Assembly: GCA_903882805.1 (NCBI GenBank)
Contig: CAIRYK010000047.1
Coordinates: 41,421 to 105,420, forward strand
DNA: 64,000 nucleotides
Source of the DNA: an uncultured Bacteroidota bacterium
GTDB taxonomy: Bacteria > Bacteroidota > Bacteroidia > Chitinophagales > Chitinophagaceae
Direction: 5' to 3'
Part shown: piece by piece, positions 26,103 to 34,950 of the stretch
How the letters are laid out: every line of letters starts with the position of its first letter
Numbering within the stretch: position 1 is the first letter of the stretch
Program-made: the position numbers and the translations under genes
The notes under the pieces: model-generated
What the model saw: only the letters and a program-made list of their open reading frames with translations
What the model was told of the DNA's origin: nothing
The model's database searches: none

Positions 26103-27230
26103 ATGCACATAAAGTTTGGCTCTAAAAACTATTTCAACCTAACGTCGAACACGGCTTTTGGCATAGACTTGCGTACATGGCTAAAACTATTGGCACGCAA
26201 CCGGTTTGCCATTGATATTCGGTTTCTGCCCAAAGTATTGTTTCTTACCGGTAATGTAGTGATGAACATACCGCTACAAATATATGAGCGACTAAAATAC
26301 AACCGCAAAATCAAGGGAGCAAAGGTAAAAAGCCCGCTGTTTATTTTAGGGCATCCGCGCAGCGGCACCACCTACCTACTCAATGTGCTGAGCCGCGACC
26401 CGCAATTTGCCTTTTGTCAAACCTACGAAGCCCTGACACCCCATATTTTCTTGACCACGGGAGCCTTTACCAAGAAGTTGCTTGAAAAAACAATGCCTGC
26501 CACCCGCCCGCAAGACAATGTAAAAACTGGGGCAGATATGCCGATTGAGGAAGAGTTTGCTATGGGTAGCATAAGCGATACCTCGCTGGCGCATGGTTAT
26601 TATTTCCCTCGAAGCCTCAAGCGAGTATTCGATGAGGCCGTGGTTTTTGAACAAAATAGTCCGGCAAAAAAACTACATTGGCAACAACGATTCGACTATT
26701 TTCTAAAAAAACTGACCTATAAAAACAATGGTAAACGACTACTGCTGAAAAGCCCTGCCAACACCGGACGCGTAAAGGAAATTCTGGAACTGTACCCCGA
26801 TGCCAAATTCATACACATTCACCGCGACCCGTATTTAGTGTACCAATCGAATGTAAATCTCTACGAAAAAATACTACCATTGCTCAGTTTCCAAACGGTA
26901 GACAACCAATATGTAGACGACTTCATTTTATATTCGTACGAGAAAATGAACCGTAAGTATCTGCAAGACCGGAATGCCTTACAAAAACACCAGATATACG
27001 AGGTTAGCTATACCGATTTTGTAGCAGCGCCTATGCAGCAACTGGAGCAAGCTTACTCACAACTAAACCTCGGCGACTTTACTACTGCATCGCCACATTT
27101 GGCCGAAGAAATAAAAAGTGTAAAAGACTATAAAACCAACCGCTACTCCACCCTTGACCCGGCAACCAAAGCAATCATAGACCGCAATTGGGGGTTTATG
27201 TTTGAGGAGTATGGGTATAAGCGGGGGTGA
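26103..27230 (+). CDS. Sulfotransferase family protein
   Basis: 375 aa. The PAPS-binding 5' phosphosulfate loop is HPRSGTTYLLNVLSRDP (~80-97) and the 3' phosphate site is KFIHIHRDPYLVYQSNVNLY (~235-255); LLLKSPANTGRV and a C-terminal DPATKAIIDRNWGFMFEEYGY are typical of the Sulfotransfer_3 group. It would move sulfate from PAPS to an unknown lipid, glycan or small molecule. An N-terminal hydrophobic region (IDIRFLPKVLFLTGNVVMN) may touch the membrane. No cys/PAPS synthesis gene is adjacent. It is convergent with the ligase that follows. Confidence 0.87.
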   Translation: MHIKFGSKNYFNLTSNTAFGIDLRTWLKLLARNRFAIDIRFLPKVLFLTGNVVMNIPLQIYERLKYNRKIKGAKVKSPLFILGHPRSGTTYLLNVLSRDPQFAFCQTYEALTPHIFLTTGAFTKKLLEKTMPATRPQDNVKTGADMPIEEEFAMGSISDTSLAHGYYFPRSLKRVFDEAVVFEQNSPAKKLHWQQRFDYFLKKLTYKNNGKRLLLKSPANTGRVKEILELYPDAKFIHIHRDPYLVYQSNVNLYEKILPLLSFQTVDNQYVDDFILYSYEKMNRKYLQDRNALQKHQIYEVSYTDFVAAPMQQLEQAYSQLNLGDFTTASPHLAEEIKSVKDYKTNRYSTLDPATKAIIDRNWGFMFEEYGYKRG

Positions 27231-27304
27231 GGAATTTGCAACGACAAACTACCACCTATTATTGACTCGGAGTACACCATTTCTCCAAACGTATTTATGC
27301 TAAA

Positions 27305-28741
27305 TCAATGCCGCTTTACTTTACCACTACCTGTAGTCGCTATCTGCTCCACTTGATTAACGAATTGGGGTAATTTAAAGCCCGTCAGGTATTGGCGACA
27401 ATAATGTATTAGTTGTTCGGTATCTACAACATATCCATCGGCAACAACTATATCGAGGGCTACTACTTCGCCCATTAGCGGGTGCGTGCGGCTATAAGCT
27501 TTACTTGTTACTATTCCGGGATAAGTGTCTACCACCTGCTCCACTTCGTTTGGAAACACTTTGTTGCCCGACACATTGATCATATTCTTTTCCCTGCCAC
27601 TAATTATTATCAAGTCATCCGGCTTACACACCGCAAGGTCGCCGGTAAGAAACCAACCGTTTTTCAAAACATCGGCGCGCAATGTCGGCGGCGATAAATA
27701 AGCATCGAACATCCCGGGACCTTTAATCGCCAACTTGCCTAAAGCGTCGGGAGGCAACGGTTGAAAATCATCGCCCAATATTGCAACGCTGTATGCAGGT
27801 AGCGGGTAGCCCACAGCTTCTGGAAATTCATCCGACTTCTGAAAGTTAATGATAGGAAGGCCAATCTCAATAATTCCATATGCCTGACTTACCGGCAATC
27901 CATAGCGCGCCTGAAAGGCCTTACATACCGTGGCGCTTATACCTGTTGTAGTTGCAATCACCATTCGCAACGATGGCAGTGGCGGCGGTGTTTTGCAGTT
28001 GGCCAACAACTGTAAATGCATGGGGGCGGCATATAAAAATGTACCTCTGTGTCTGGCTATACTTTGCAATATACTGTCTGCTAAAAACAGCTCGTTGACA
28101 ATAATACCCACGCCATACCTAACATACAACACAATTGAAACAATAAAATGATAGGCCATTGGCAACACCCACACCACTCTATCTATAGTGCCAAGGCAAA
28201 GCTGCTCGTTGGCGGCAGCTGTACGCTCCATTACCGATTGGTGAGTTAGTACTACACCCTTGGCGGCGCCAGTAGTGCCCGAGGTGAACCGCATAAAAAC
28301 AGCCTTTGGTAAAAACGGAACCGCAAGGCTATCTGCATTGCGGGCTGTGTTGTATACATTCAACGGCGTTGGCAAAGCGGTAATTAAATTACAAAACGAA
28401 ACGGCATCGCCATCCAGCTGCTGAACAGATAATACATAATGCAGGTTGGCATCTCTTATCGCCTGGTCTATTTCAGTGTTGCTGAGCCTTTGGTCGATGG
28501 GCATCACTACGCACCCGCAGGCTACACCGGCAAACAAGCAAATAATGAAATAACGATTGTTGGGCATAATTATACCTAATCCAAGCCCGTAAGCGCAGCC
28601 CTGTTGCTTTAGCTGCATTGCTAATACCTCGGTATGGGCTAATAGTTCGGCATAAGTTATCTCGCCATACTCATCTATAACGGCAATTGCATCCGGCCAT
28701 TTTCGGGCAGCATCCGTCAGACAGTCGTAAACCTGATACAT
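27305..28741 (-). CDS. Acyl-adenylate-forming enzyme (AMP-dependent synthetase/ligase)
   Basis: 478 aa. Core motifs in order: MRFTSGTTGAAKGVVL (A3 P-loop, ~155), QAYGIIEIGLP (A5), WFLTGDLAVCKPDD (A7), SGREKNMINVSGNKVFPNEVE (A8), and GSGKVKRH at the very C-terminus (A10, catalytic Lys). It activates a carboxylate as acyl-AMP and likely passes it to CoA or a carrier; the acid is unknown. The protein ends directly after A10, so the C-terminal subdomain is minimal. It starts 23 bases after the helicase stop, so the two are probably cotranscribed. Confidence 0.87.
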   Translation of the reverse strand: MYQVYDCLTDAARKWPDAIAVIDEYGEITYAELLAHTEVLAMQLKQQGCAYGLGLGIIMPNNRYFIICLFAGVACGCVVMPIDQRLSNTEIDQAIRDANLHYVLSVQQLDGDAVSFCNLITALPTPLNVYNTARNADSLAVPFLPKAVFMRFTSGTTGAAKGVVLTHQSVMERTAAANEQLCLGTIDRVVWVLPMAYHFIVSIVLYVRYGVGIIVNELFLADSILQSIARHRGTFLYAAPMHLQLLANCKTPPPLPSLRMVIATTTGISATVCKAFQARYGLPVSQAYGIIEIGLPIINFQKSDEFPEAVGYPLPAYSVAILGDDFQPLPPDALGKLAIKGPGMFDAYLSPPTLRADVLKNGWFLTGDLAVCKPDDLIIISGREKNMINVSGNKVFPNEVEQVVDTYPGIVTSKAYSRTHPLMGEVVALDIVVADGYVVDTEQLIHYCRQYLTGFKLPQFVNQVEQIATTGSGKVKRH

Positions 28742-28764
28742 AAATCAATCGCAAAGAAAAGTGG

Positions 28765-30102
28765 CTATCTCTTTTTCGTTTTCTGCCCTCTTGTTTTGGG
28801 TTTGCCATATTTAGCCATCATTTTGTCGGCATGGCTTATCTTGATATTTACTTTCTGATTCTTCTTCAGTTTTTCATGAAACGCTGGTCCCGATAGCTCT
28901 TTCTTTGGTAACGCTATCAGGTAGGTCTTCATTTTCACCTGCGGCTTCTCGTCGTCGGTGAGCTCCTCAGATATAACCAAATCTTCGGGCAACGGTAGTA
29001 CAGGCACTTGATAGTTCATCAGCGCCTCAATTGCATCCATCGACTCCGTTTCGTATTTGGCAACAAAGGTTATGGCTATACCCTTTTTATCGGCACGACC
29101 GGTACGGCCTATGCGGTGTATGTATGCCTCAGCCACATCTGGCGTATCAAAATTGATAACGTGCGTCACTTCCGACACATCTATACCGCGCGCCACAATA
29201 TCGGTTGCTATAATAAATCTGTAGGTACCGTCTTTAAACCTATTTACAGTATTAAATCGATGGTTTTGCTCCTTGTTACTGTGAATAACACCAGCTATAC
29301 CGGGATACTTTTCCTCCAATTGGTCGAACAACTGATCGGCCATTTTCTTGGTAGCCACAAAAATCAACACTTTGGTCATCTCGGTATTCTGAGCGAGCAA
29401 AAGTTCCAGCAGATTTACTTTGGTATAAAAATTGGGTGTTGGGTACACATACTGATTAATATTCTCCAGCGGCGTGCCTGTAGGCGCAGCCTCTACCCTT
29501 TCAGGGTCTTTAAAATAAGTATCAATCAGTTTTTCAACATCCTCTGTTATAGTTGCAGAAAACATCAGGTTCTGTCGCTTGGGTGGCAGTATGTCCAGTA
29601 TGCGCTGCAACTGCGTCCGGAACCCCAGATTCAACATTTCATCTACTTCATCAATTACCAGCCTCTTTATGTTTTTTGTTTTCAATGAGCCGTTCAGCGC
29701 CAGATCCAGCAACCTACCAGGGGTAGCCACTAGCACATCCAATCCGTTTTCCACCGCCAGCGCTTGTGGCTTCATGTTTACACCGCCATACACGCCTACT
29801 ACTTCCAGATTCATATAAGCGCTCAACTTTTTTACTTCTTCCACTACCTGTATCACCAGCTCGCGTGTCGGCACCATTATCAATACCTGCGGCGAGCGGT
29901 CTTTTGCATACTTCCAGAGGCGCAGACAAGGCAGCAGATAAGCAAATGTTTTACCGGTTCCCGTTTGCGCTATACCGCACACATCGCGACCCGACATGAT
30001 AACAGAAAATATTTTATGCTGAATGGTAGTAGGCGTAGTATAACCCAGATCGCTCAGGGCTTTCAGTAAAGGTGTGCTTAAATTTAAATCTTCAAAAATC
30101 AT
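28765..30102 (-). CDS. DEAD-box family RNA helicase (motif II DEVD)
   Basis: 445 aa. Q motif (GYTTPTTIQHKIFSVIM), Walker A AQTGTGKTFAYLLP, Ia PTRELVIQVVEE, Ib TPGRLLDLA, motif II VIDEVDEML (DEVD instead of DEAD), SAT in MFSATITED, motif V ATDIVARGIDVSEV and VI HRIGRTGRADKKG. The C-terminal tail is basic (KPKTRGQKTKKR), as in helicases acting on structured RNA. Probably an ATP-dependent RNA remodeller in ribosome assembly or RNA decay; the exact group (RhlE-like or other) is not decided. It lies 56 bases after dinB and 23 bases before the ligase. Confidence 0.92.
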   Translation of the reverse strand: MIFEDLNLSTPLLKALSDLGYTTPTTIQHKIFSVIMSGRDVCGIAQTGTGKTFAYLLPCLRLWKYAKDRSPQVLIMVPTRELVIQVVEEVKKLSAYMNLEVVGVYGGVNMKPQALAVENGLDVLVATPGRLLDLALNGSLKTKNIKRLVIDEVDEMLNLGFRTQLQRILDILPPKRQNLMFSATITEDVEKLIDTYFKDPERVEAAPTGTPLENINQYVYPTPNFYTKVNLLELLLAQNTEMTKVLIFVATKKMADQLFDQLEEKYPGIAGVIHSNKEQNHRFNTVNRFKDGTYRFIIATDIVARGIDVSEVTHVINFDTPDVAEAYIHRIGRTGRADKKGIAITFVAKYETESMDAIEALMNYQVPVLPLPEDLVISEELTDDEKPQVKMKTYLIALPKKELSGPAFHEKLKKNQKVNIKISHADKMMAKYGKPKTRGQKTKKR

Positions 30103-30158
30103 ACAACGTGGTTGAAAGTAGACGAAGGTAGTTCAAATAGCGCTAATAGATAGCCAAA

Positions 30159-31268
30159 CTAAGGGAATAACTCTAGCTGTGTGGCGCGCTGTGTAGAAAA
30201 CGCGCGCGGCGCTTCACCAAAATTGGATAAGGAAATACCTAATAGCCTAATCTTTTTGTCAGCAAGGTCAGTAACAGCGAGTAGCTTTTGGGCTGTTTCG
30301 GCAATTGTTGCGGCATCGTTTAGCCCCTGCGCAAAACTCTGATTGCGCGTTATTTGCTTAAAATCATGATACTTTTTTTTTAGTGTCACCGTTCGTCCCT
30401 TCACATCGTGTTTTTGCATACGCGCAGCTACTATCAATGCTATCTTTTGCAATTGCTCATTCATTTCTACTATCGAAGTAAGGTCGGCGGCAAATGTATC
30501 CTCAGCGCCCACCGATTTCGACTCACGGTCGGGAACAACCGCGCGATTATCTATTCCGCGCACAATGTTGTAGAAAAACTTGCCGCTCTTCCCAAACCTG
30601 TGCATTAGGTCGGCCTCAGTCAGTTTTTTGAGATCAGCGCCGGTAAAAAGCCCCATGCTCTTCATTTTTTCTGCTGTAACCCTACCTACGCCAAAAAACT
30701 TCTCTACCGGTAGCCGCTCCATAAATGTTACAATATCATCGGGCGCTACAAAGGTGAGTCCATCAGGCTTATGGAGATCAGACGCTATTTTGGCCACAAA
30801 CTTATTTACAGATACACCGGCAGATGCCGTCAGGTGCAATTCGTCCTTAATAGCTTGTTTTATCTCACGGGCTATTTTCAATGCCGACCCTATATTCTGT
30901 TTATCTGCCGTAACATCGAGAAAGGCTTCGTCGAGTGATAATGGCTCGATAAGATCGGTATAGCGGTGAAATATTTCCCTTATGCGTTCCGACACTTCTT
31001 TATAGGCGGTAAAACGAGGATATACAAACACCACATGAGGGCACAGCTGCAATGCACGCTTAGAGGGCATTGCCGATTTTATGCCATACCTACGCGCTTC
31101 GTAACTGGCCGTCGCCACAACTCCGCCGCGCCCTTCCGGCGAACCGCCCACAACAATAGGTATACCGCGATAGGCAGGATTATCGCGCTGCTCTACCGAT
31201 GCGTAAAACGCATCCATATCAATATGAATGATCTTCCGATGAGGCGATATGTGTTCAGGAGCTTCCAA
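30159..31268 (-). CDS. dinB: DNA polymerase IV (Y family)
   Basis: 369 aa with a TTG start at 31268: the conserved KIIHIDMDAFYASVEQRD, with the first catalytic Asp, lies upstream of any usable ATG. Other motifs: SYEARRYGIKSAMPSKRA, EPLSLDEAFLDVT (catalytic Asp/Glu), ASAGVSVNKFVAKIASDLHKP and a little-finger domain. The C-terminus ends QLELFP, a match to the beta-clamp binding motif QLxLF, so it should be recruited to the sliding clamp. It performs translesion synthesis without proofreading. No LexA-type box was recognised upstream. Confidence 0.93.
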   Translation of the reverse strand: MEAPEHISPHRKIIHIDMDAFYASVEQRDNPAYRGIPIVVGGSPEGRGGVVATASYEARRYGIKSAMPSKRALQLCPHVVFVYPRFTAYKEVSERIREIFHRYTDLIEPLSLDEAFLDVTADKQNIGSALKIAREIKQAIKDELHLTASAGVSVNKFVAKIASDLHKPDGLTFVAPDDIVTFMERLPVEKFFGVGRVTAEKMKSMGLFTGADLKKLTEADLMHRFGKSGKFFYNIVRGIDNRAVVPDRESKSVGAEDTFAADLTSIVEMNEQLQKIALIVAARMQKHDVKGRTVTLKKKYHDFKQITRNQSFAQGLNDAATIAETAQKLLAVTDLADKKIRLLGISLSNFGEAPRAFSTQRATQLELFP

Positions 31269-31337
31269 TACCCGTATAAACGATCAGAGAAAAATACGAA
31301 CAAATATAAACCAAGCCATCGCGACGTTACAAAAAAA

Positions 31338-31362
31338 TACCCGACCTGTGGTAAGTCGGGTA
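31338..31362 (-). terminator. Terminator after TonB-type receptor gene
   Basis: TACCCGAC (31338-31345) pairs with GTCGGGTA (31355-31362); the minus strand continues into seven T. It lies about 110 bases beyond the receptor stop. Confidence 0.75.
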
Positions 31363-31377
31363 GTTGATTTTTCAAGT

Positions 31378-31468
31378 GATAGGGGTTTTGATAGGGCAAT
31401 AATAAGTACTGGCCCCTTAGCCTGTATAGGGTTTATGTTTCGATAGGGTTTATCAGATGGATAGGGTT
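31378..31468 (+). repeat. Short irregular GATAGGG repeats
   Basis: Five copies of ATAGGG, several extended to GATAGGGTTT, at about 31378, 31390, 31425, 31442 and 31459, between the terminator and the receptor stop codon. Spacing is irregular. Confidence 0.6.
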
Positions 31469-31470
31469 TG

Positions 31471-33849
31471 TTAGAAAGTGAATCTGACTGTGGGTACCGG
31501 GAAAAATGATTGTTGATAGTTAGTTACAATCTTAGCTTTTTTCACGTCGTAGTACTGATTAAAAATATTCTGGTGATTGGTCAAATTCTGCAAGTCTATG
31601 GCCATTTCCAGCGTACTTCTTTTGAACTCTTTGCGGTAAGCGACTTTCAGATCGGTGCGAAAATAATCGGGTTGTTTTTCGGTAAATGCCCTTTCAGTTA
31701 TGTACACCGCTTTGCGTTGTTCCCTGCTTTGCTGCAAATCTATTGGCGTCAGGTAACGGCCGCCTACATCGCTCACTTTAAGGTTGAGCGCCAGCACACT
31801 ACCATTCCGACCCAGCTTAAACTCTTTACCCACGAGCGCATTAAATACATGACCGGTATTGAAAGCAGTGTTCCGCTCTATACCGTCGCTACCCGTGTAG
31901 CGCGATTGAAACAGCGAAGCGGTTGTAAGAAAATAAAATCCTCTGTCAAAAAACCGCTCCAGTGTTAGTTCGCAGCCGTAGTTAGCGCCCTTGCCCCGGC
32001 CCACAAGGCTATCCGTTTCACTAGGTCCAAAACCCGCGCCTGTATTGAGTACTGAAAAAGACGAAGGAGTCCGCTCCACCGGCACATTGCTCAATGCCTG
32101 ATAATAGGCTTCTGCTTTCAGACGCAGGTGGCTGGTGATGTTGTTATCGTAAGTAACAACAAAATGCTGACTCGCCGTAAATCCAAGCTGCTTATTAGTG
32201 GTTTGCACTCCACCCGGAGCGCTGGTCTGTACGTAGTAAGTATATATATTCTGAGCCTGATGGTGTAGCCCATAACCTGCACTAATTGCCTGCTTACTTG
32301 TAAAGGCATAACGAATGCTCGCGCGCGGCTCAATAACTGTGTTGTCATTTATAGACTGGTACTGCCTGTGAACACCCACCACCGACGATAGCTTGCCGCT
32401 ATACCTGTGTTTCCATTGCAGGTAGGCCTGTGCCAGCCCGTATTGGCCTTTGCTGTTTATATACACTTCTTCTTCGGCGCCATGTATGCTTTTGCTCAGC
32501 AGGTTAAAACTGGTGCGGTCGTATACCAAACCACCCTCCACATTGTTCTTTGCATTCATTTTATGTAGTACCGTCCATATTCCCGACATTTTATCCGTGG
32601 TAAACCTTCCGTGAAAATCAGGATGCGTAGTAAAATCTACTGCGCTAATAGAGTCCTCATCATAACGCTCAAAAGTGGTTGAGTAGCCCAGCGTAAGCCG
32701 TGTAAATGTTCTTGTAGATAGATGGTTTTCATAAGCTATTCCTGTGGCCGTTGTGGTGAACGTATTCCACGAATTTACGTAGGGGTCGCCGCCATACAAG
32801 TCGAGTTTTGTAGAGTCTACATCCTTACCCAGAAAATCGGCATTGCTGGCTCCGGCTATCCCAAACAAACGAAGTTTCGATTTTTTGGTGAGGTTGGTTG
32901 TAATTTTATAGTTGATGTCCTGATAGGTGGGTGTGGCTCCGCCGGTCCCGAAGTTAACGCCAACCTTTTGCAATAGACTCAATGCAGAATAACGATAGTT
33001 GACGAGGTAAGACGTCTGCTTGTTTTTCCCTAATGGCCCTTCTGCGCCAAATTCGAAGCCGTTGAACCCTAACTGCCCCATAAATTCGCTTTTGTCTTTA
33101 TTTCCATCTCTAAGACGGATATCAAAAACTCCCGCAAGGGCATTGCCATATTGCGCAGGAAATGCGCTGGTAAGAAAATCAGATTTGTCTATATTGTTAT
33201 TATTCAGCATACTAACTGGTCCGCCAGTGCTGGCCAGCGAGCCGTAGTGGTTGGGATTAGGTATGTTCATCCCTTCCAATTGCCAAAGCATTCCTGTGGG
33301 CGAATTGCCGCGCACCACAATGTCATTGCGAGAGTCGTTGCCCGACACAACGCCGGCAAAATTGGCCGCCATACGCGATGGGTCGCCCAGCGCTCCGGCA
33401 TACTTTTTTGTTTCATCTACATTAAACGAGCGGGCGCTAACCTGAGCCATATCGTTATTAGTGCGGGTTTTGTCTTTTGCCTTATTGTAACTTACCGTCA
33501 CCTCTTTCATTTGGTGCAGCGCCTCCTGCATACCTACATTAAGGTTCACTTCTTTTCCGGCAGTTACAATTATATCATTCACTATTCTGTCTTCGTATCC
33601 CATATACGCCACTCGAAACGAACGACGACCAATGGATATACCGGTTAGTTTAAAATTGCCGGCAAGGTCGGTTACAGTTCCAGCGCTAACCACAGTATCT
33701 ATTAGCGATACTACCACGCCTGTAAGCGGCGTTTTTGAGGCTTCATCGTATACATGGCCGGTAATAGTTTGTACCGTTTGCGCCATGAGTTGTGCGCGCA
33801 ATAATATTATTATGAATAATGCCCACAGGCTTTTTGATCTGATTTTCAT
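31471..33849 (-). CDS. TonB-dependent receptor-like outer-membrane protein with CarboxypepD_reg domain
   Basis: 792 aa. Signal peptide (MKIRSKSLWALFIIILLRAQ), a carboxypeptidase-regulatory-like domain (QTITGHVYDEASKTPLTGVV, GRRSFRVAYMGYEDR; ~25-110), a plug (DPSRMAANFAGVVSGNDSRN, IVVRGNSPTGMLWQLEGMN; ~150-240) and a long beta-barrel ending in aromatic PVPTVRFTF. No SusD partner is adjacent, so it is not a standard SusCD pair. Ligand unknown. A GIN-domain lipoprotein gene lies 110 bases upstream on the same strand. Confidence 0.88.
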   Translation of the reverse strand: MKIRSKSLWALFIIILLRAQLMAQTVQTITGHVYDEASKTPLTGVVVSLIDTVVSAGTVTDLAGNFKLTGISIGRRSFRVAYMGYEDRIVNDIIVTAGKEVNLNVGMQEALHQMKEVTVSYNKAKDKTRTNNDMAQVSARSFNVDETKKYAGALGDPSRMAANFAGVVSGNDSRNDIVVRGNSPTGMLWQLEGMNIPNPNHYGSLASTGGPVSMLNNNNIDKSDFLTSAFPAQYGNALAGVFDIRLRDGNKDKSEFMGQLGFNGFEFGAEGPLGKNKQTSYLVNYRYSALSLLQKVGVNFGTGGATPTYQDINYKITTNLTKKSKLRLFGIAGASNADFLGKDVDSTKLDLYGGDPYVNSWNTFTTTATGIAYENHLSTRTFTRLTLGYSTTFERYDEDSISAVDFTTHPDFHGRFTTDKMSGIWTVLHKMNAKNNVEGGLVYDRTSFNLLSKSIHGAEEEVYINSKGQYGLAQAYLQWKHRYSGKLSSVVGVHRQYQSINDNTVIEPRASIRYAFTSKQAISAGYGLHHQAQNIYTYYVQTSAPGGVQTTNKQLGFTASQHFVVTYDNNITSHLRLKAEAYYQALSNVPVERTPSSFSVLNTGAGFGPSETDSLVGRGKGANYGCELTLERFFDRGFYFLTTASLFQSRYTGSDGIERNTAFNTGHVFNALVGKEFKLGRNGSVLALNLKVSDVGGRYLTPIDLQQSREQRKAVYITERAFTEKQPDYFRTDLKVAYRKEFKRSTLEMAIDLQNLTNHQNIFNQYYDVKKAKIVTNYQQSFFPVPTVRFTF

Positions 33850-33959
33850 ATATATCTTGTTTTCTTTTTTTTGCAGGCATACGTATGGCTACACCAGACT
33901 AACACGGTTTTTTGCCGGCCGCTACCTGATAGAATTGATGGAATTAAATTTTGATTTTC

Positions 33960-34673
33960 TTAGTTGTGGTGTAATTTTCCGGAGCCGGAAACAGAGGATT
34001 GAACGGAAGGATTTCCGGTATAATACACATCGCCGCTGCCCGATATATGTACGGTGAGCTTATTTTTCACACTCAGCCTTTTTGTTCCACTACCGCTTGT
34101 ATTGCTCACTGCTTCGTCGGCGCTCATGCTTTGCGCATCTATGCTACCGCTACCGCTTATCTGCAAGTTCTCGTAAGTAACGCCGCCGCCATTGATAGAT
34201 ATACTTCCGGATCCGCTAATATCTGCATTGAGCGTTTGACAGGAAATACGGGCAAACGATAGACTTCCCGAGCCATTAACTTTAAGATTAATCGTATTTC
34301 CACTCAATGGTTCCAGCACATGTAGGTTACCGGAACCGTTTATTCCTGCCTTTGTGAGGAATGGCCCTGAAATATAAACGGTAATCTTGTCGTGTGCGCC
34401 CACATTCTGGTATTTCTCAAACGACAATTGCAATTCTGTACCTGAGAGATTGGTGTGGATGATATCGAGGATATTCTGCTGCGCTTGTATTTCTACCTTA
34501 TACACGCTGTCCTGTCTGAAATACACATCGCCATCTATACCTACGTCTATAGCATTGAAACCTGTGTAGTTATAGCTTTTTGATACTACTGGTCCTGTGC
34601 CTGAAATCTTGTTGCACGACTGAACTAAAAATACTGCTACTGCAAAAAATAATGTCAACATGGTCTTTTTCAT
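33960..34673 (-). CDS. Head GIN domain (DUF2807) lipoprotein
   Basis: 237 aa. Lipoprotein signal with Cys20 (AVAVFLVQSCNKISG). The body is the putative auto-transporter adhesin, head GIN domain: FNAIDVGIDGDVYFRQD, then a right-handed helix of short rungs with recurring GSGS/SGSG turns (INGSGNLHV, VNGSGSLSF, ISGSGSISI, HISGSGDVYY). Probably surface-anchored; function unknown in general. It may share a transcript with the downstream receptor gene. Confidence 0.88.
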   Translation of the reverse strand: MKKTMLTLFFAVAVFLVQSCNKISGTGPVVSKSYNYTGFNAIDVGIDGDVYFRQDSVYKVEIQAQQNILDIIHTNLSGTELQLSFEKYQNVGAHDKITVYISGPFLTKAGINGSGNLHVLEPLSGNTINLKVNGSGSLSFARISCQTLNADISGSGSISINGGGVTYENLQISGSGSIDAQSMSADEAVSNTSGSGTKRLSVKNKLTVHISGSGDVYYTGNPSVQSSVSGSGKLHHN

Positions 34674-34898
34674 ACGTTTGATGGTTTGTAACTAATCTTC
34701 TTTTGTTGTTTTTTGTTTGTTGTAATCTGCTTGGTTTTGAAATAAGACAACGCTATCTCGTTTTACCCCTATGCCAATTAAAAAAGATTTTTAGGCACAG
34801 ACGCTTTTCATGGCGCTACATAAACGAGACAACCAATCAGAAACATACCCCTACTCAACTCAAAAAAAAGTTGCGCTATAGCCCGCCAAAAAACAAAA

Positions 34899-34922
34899 CA
34901 GGCCGGGGCTCCCCCCGACCTG
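34899..34922 (-). terminator. Terminator after NHL/Ig-like giant gene
   Basis: CAGGCCGGGG (34899-34908) and CCCCGACCTG (34913-34922) form a GC-rich hairpin followed on the minus strand by TTTTGTTTTTT, 29 bases after the gene end. Confidence 0.8.
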
Positions 34923-34950
34923 CTCGCAAACATTACTCACCTCCTCAACA

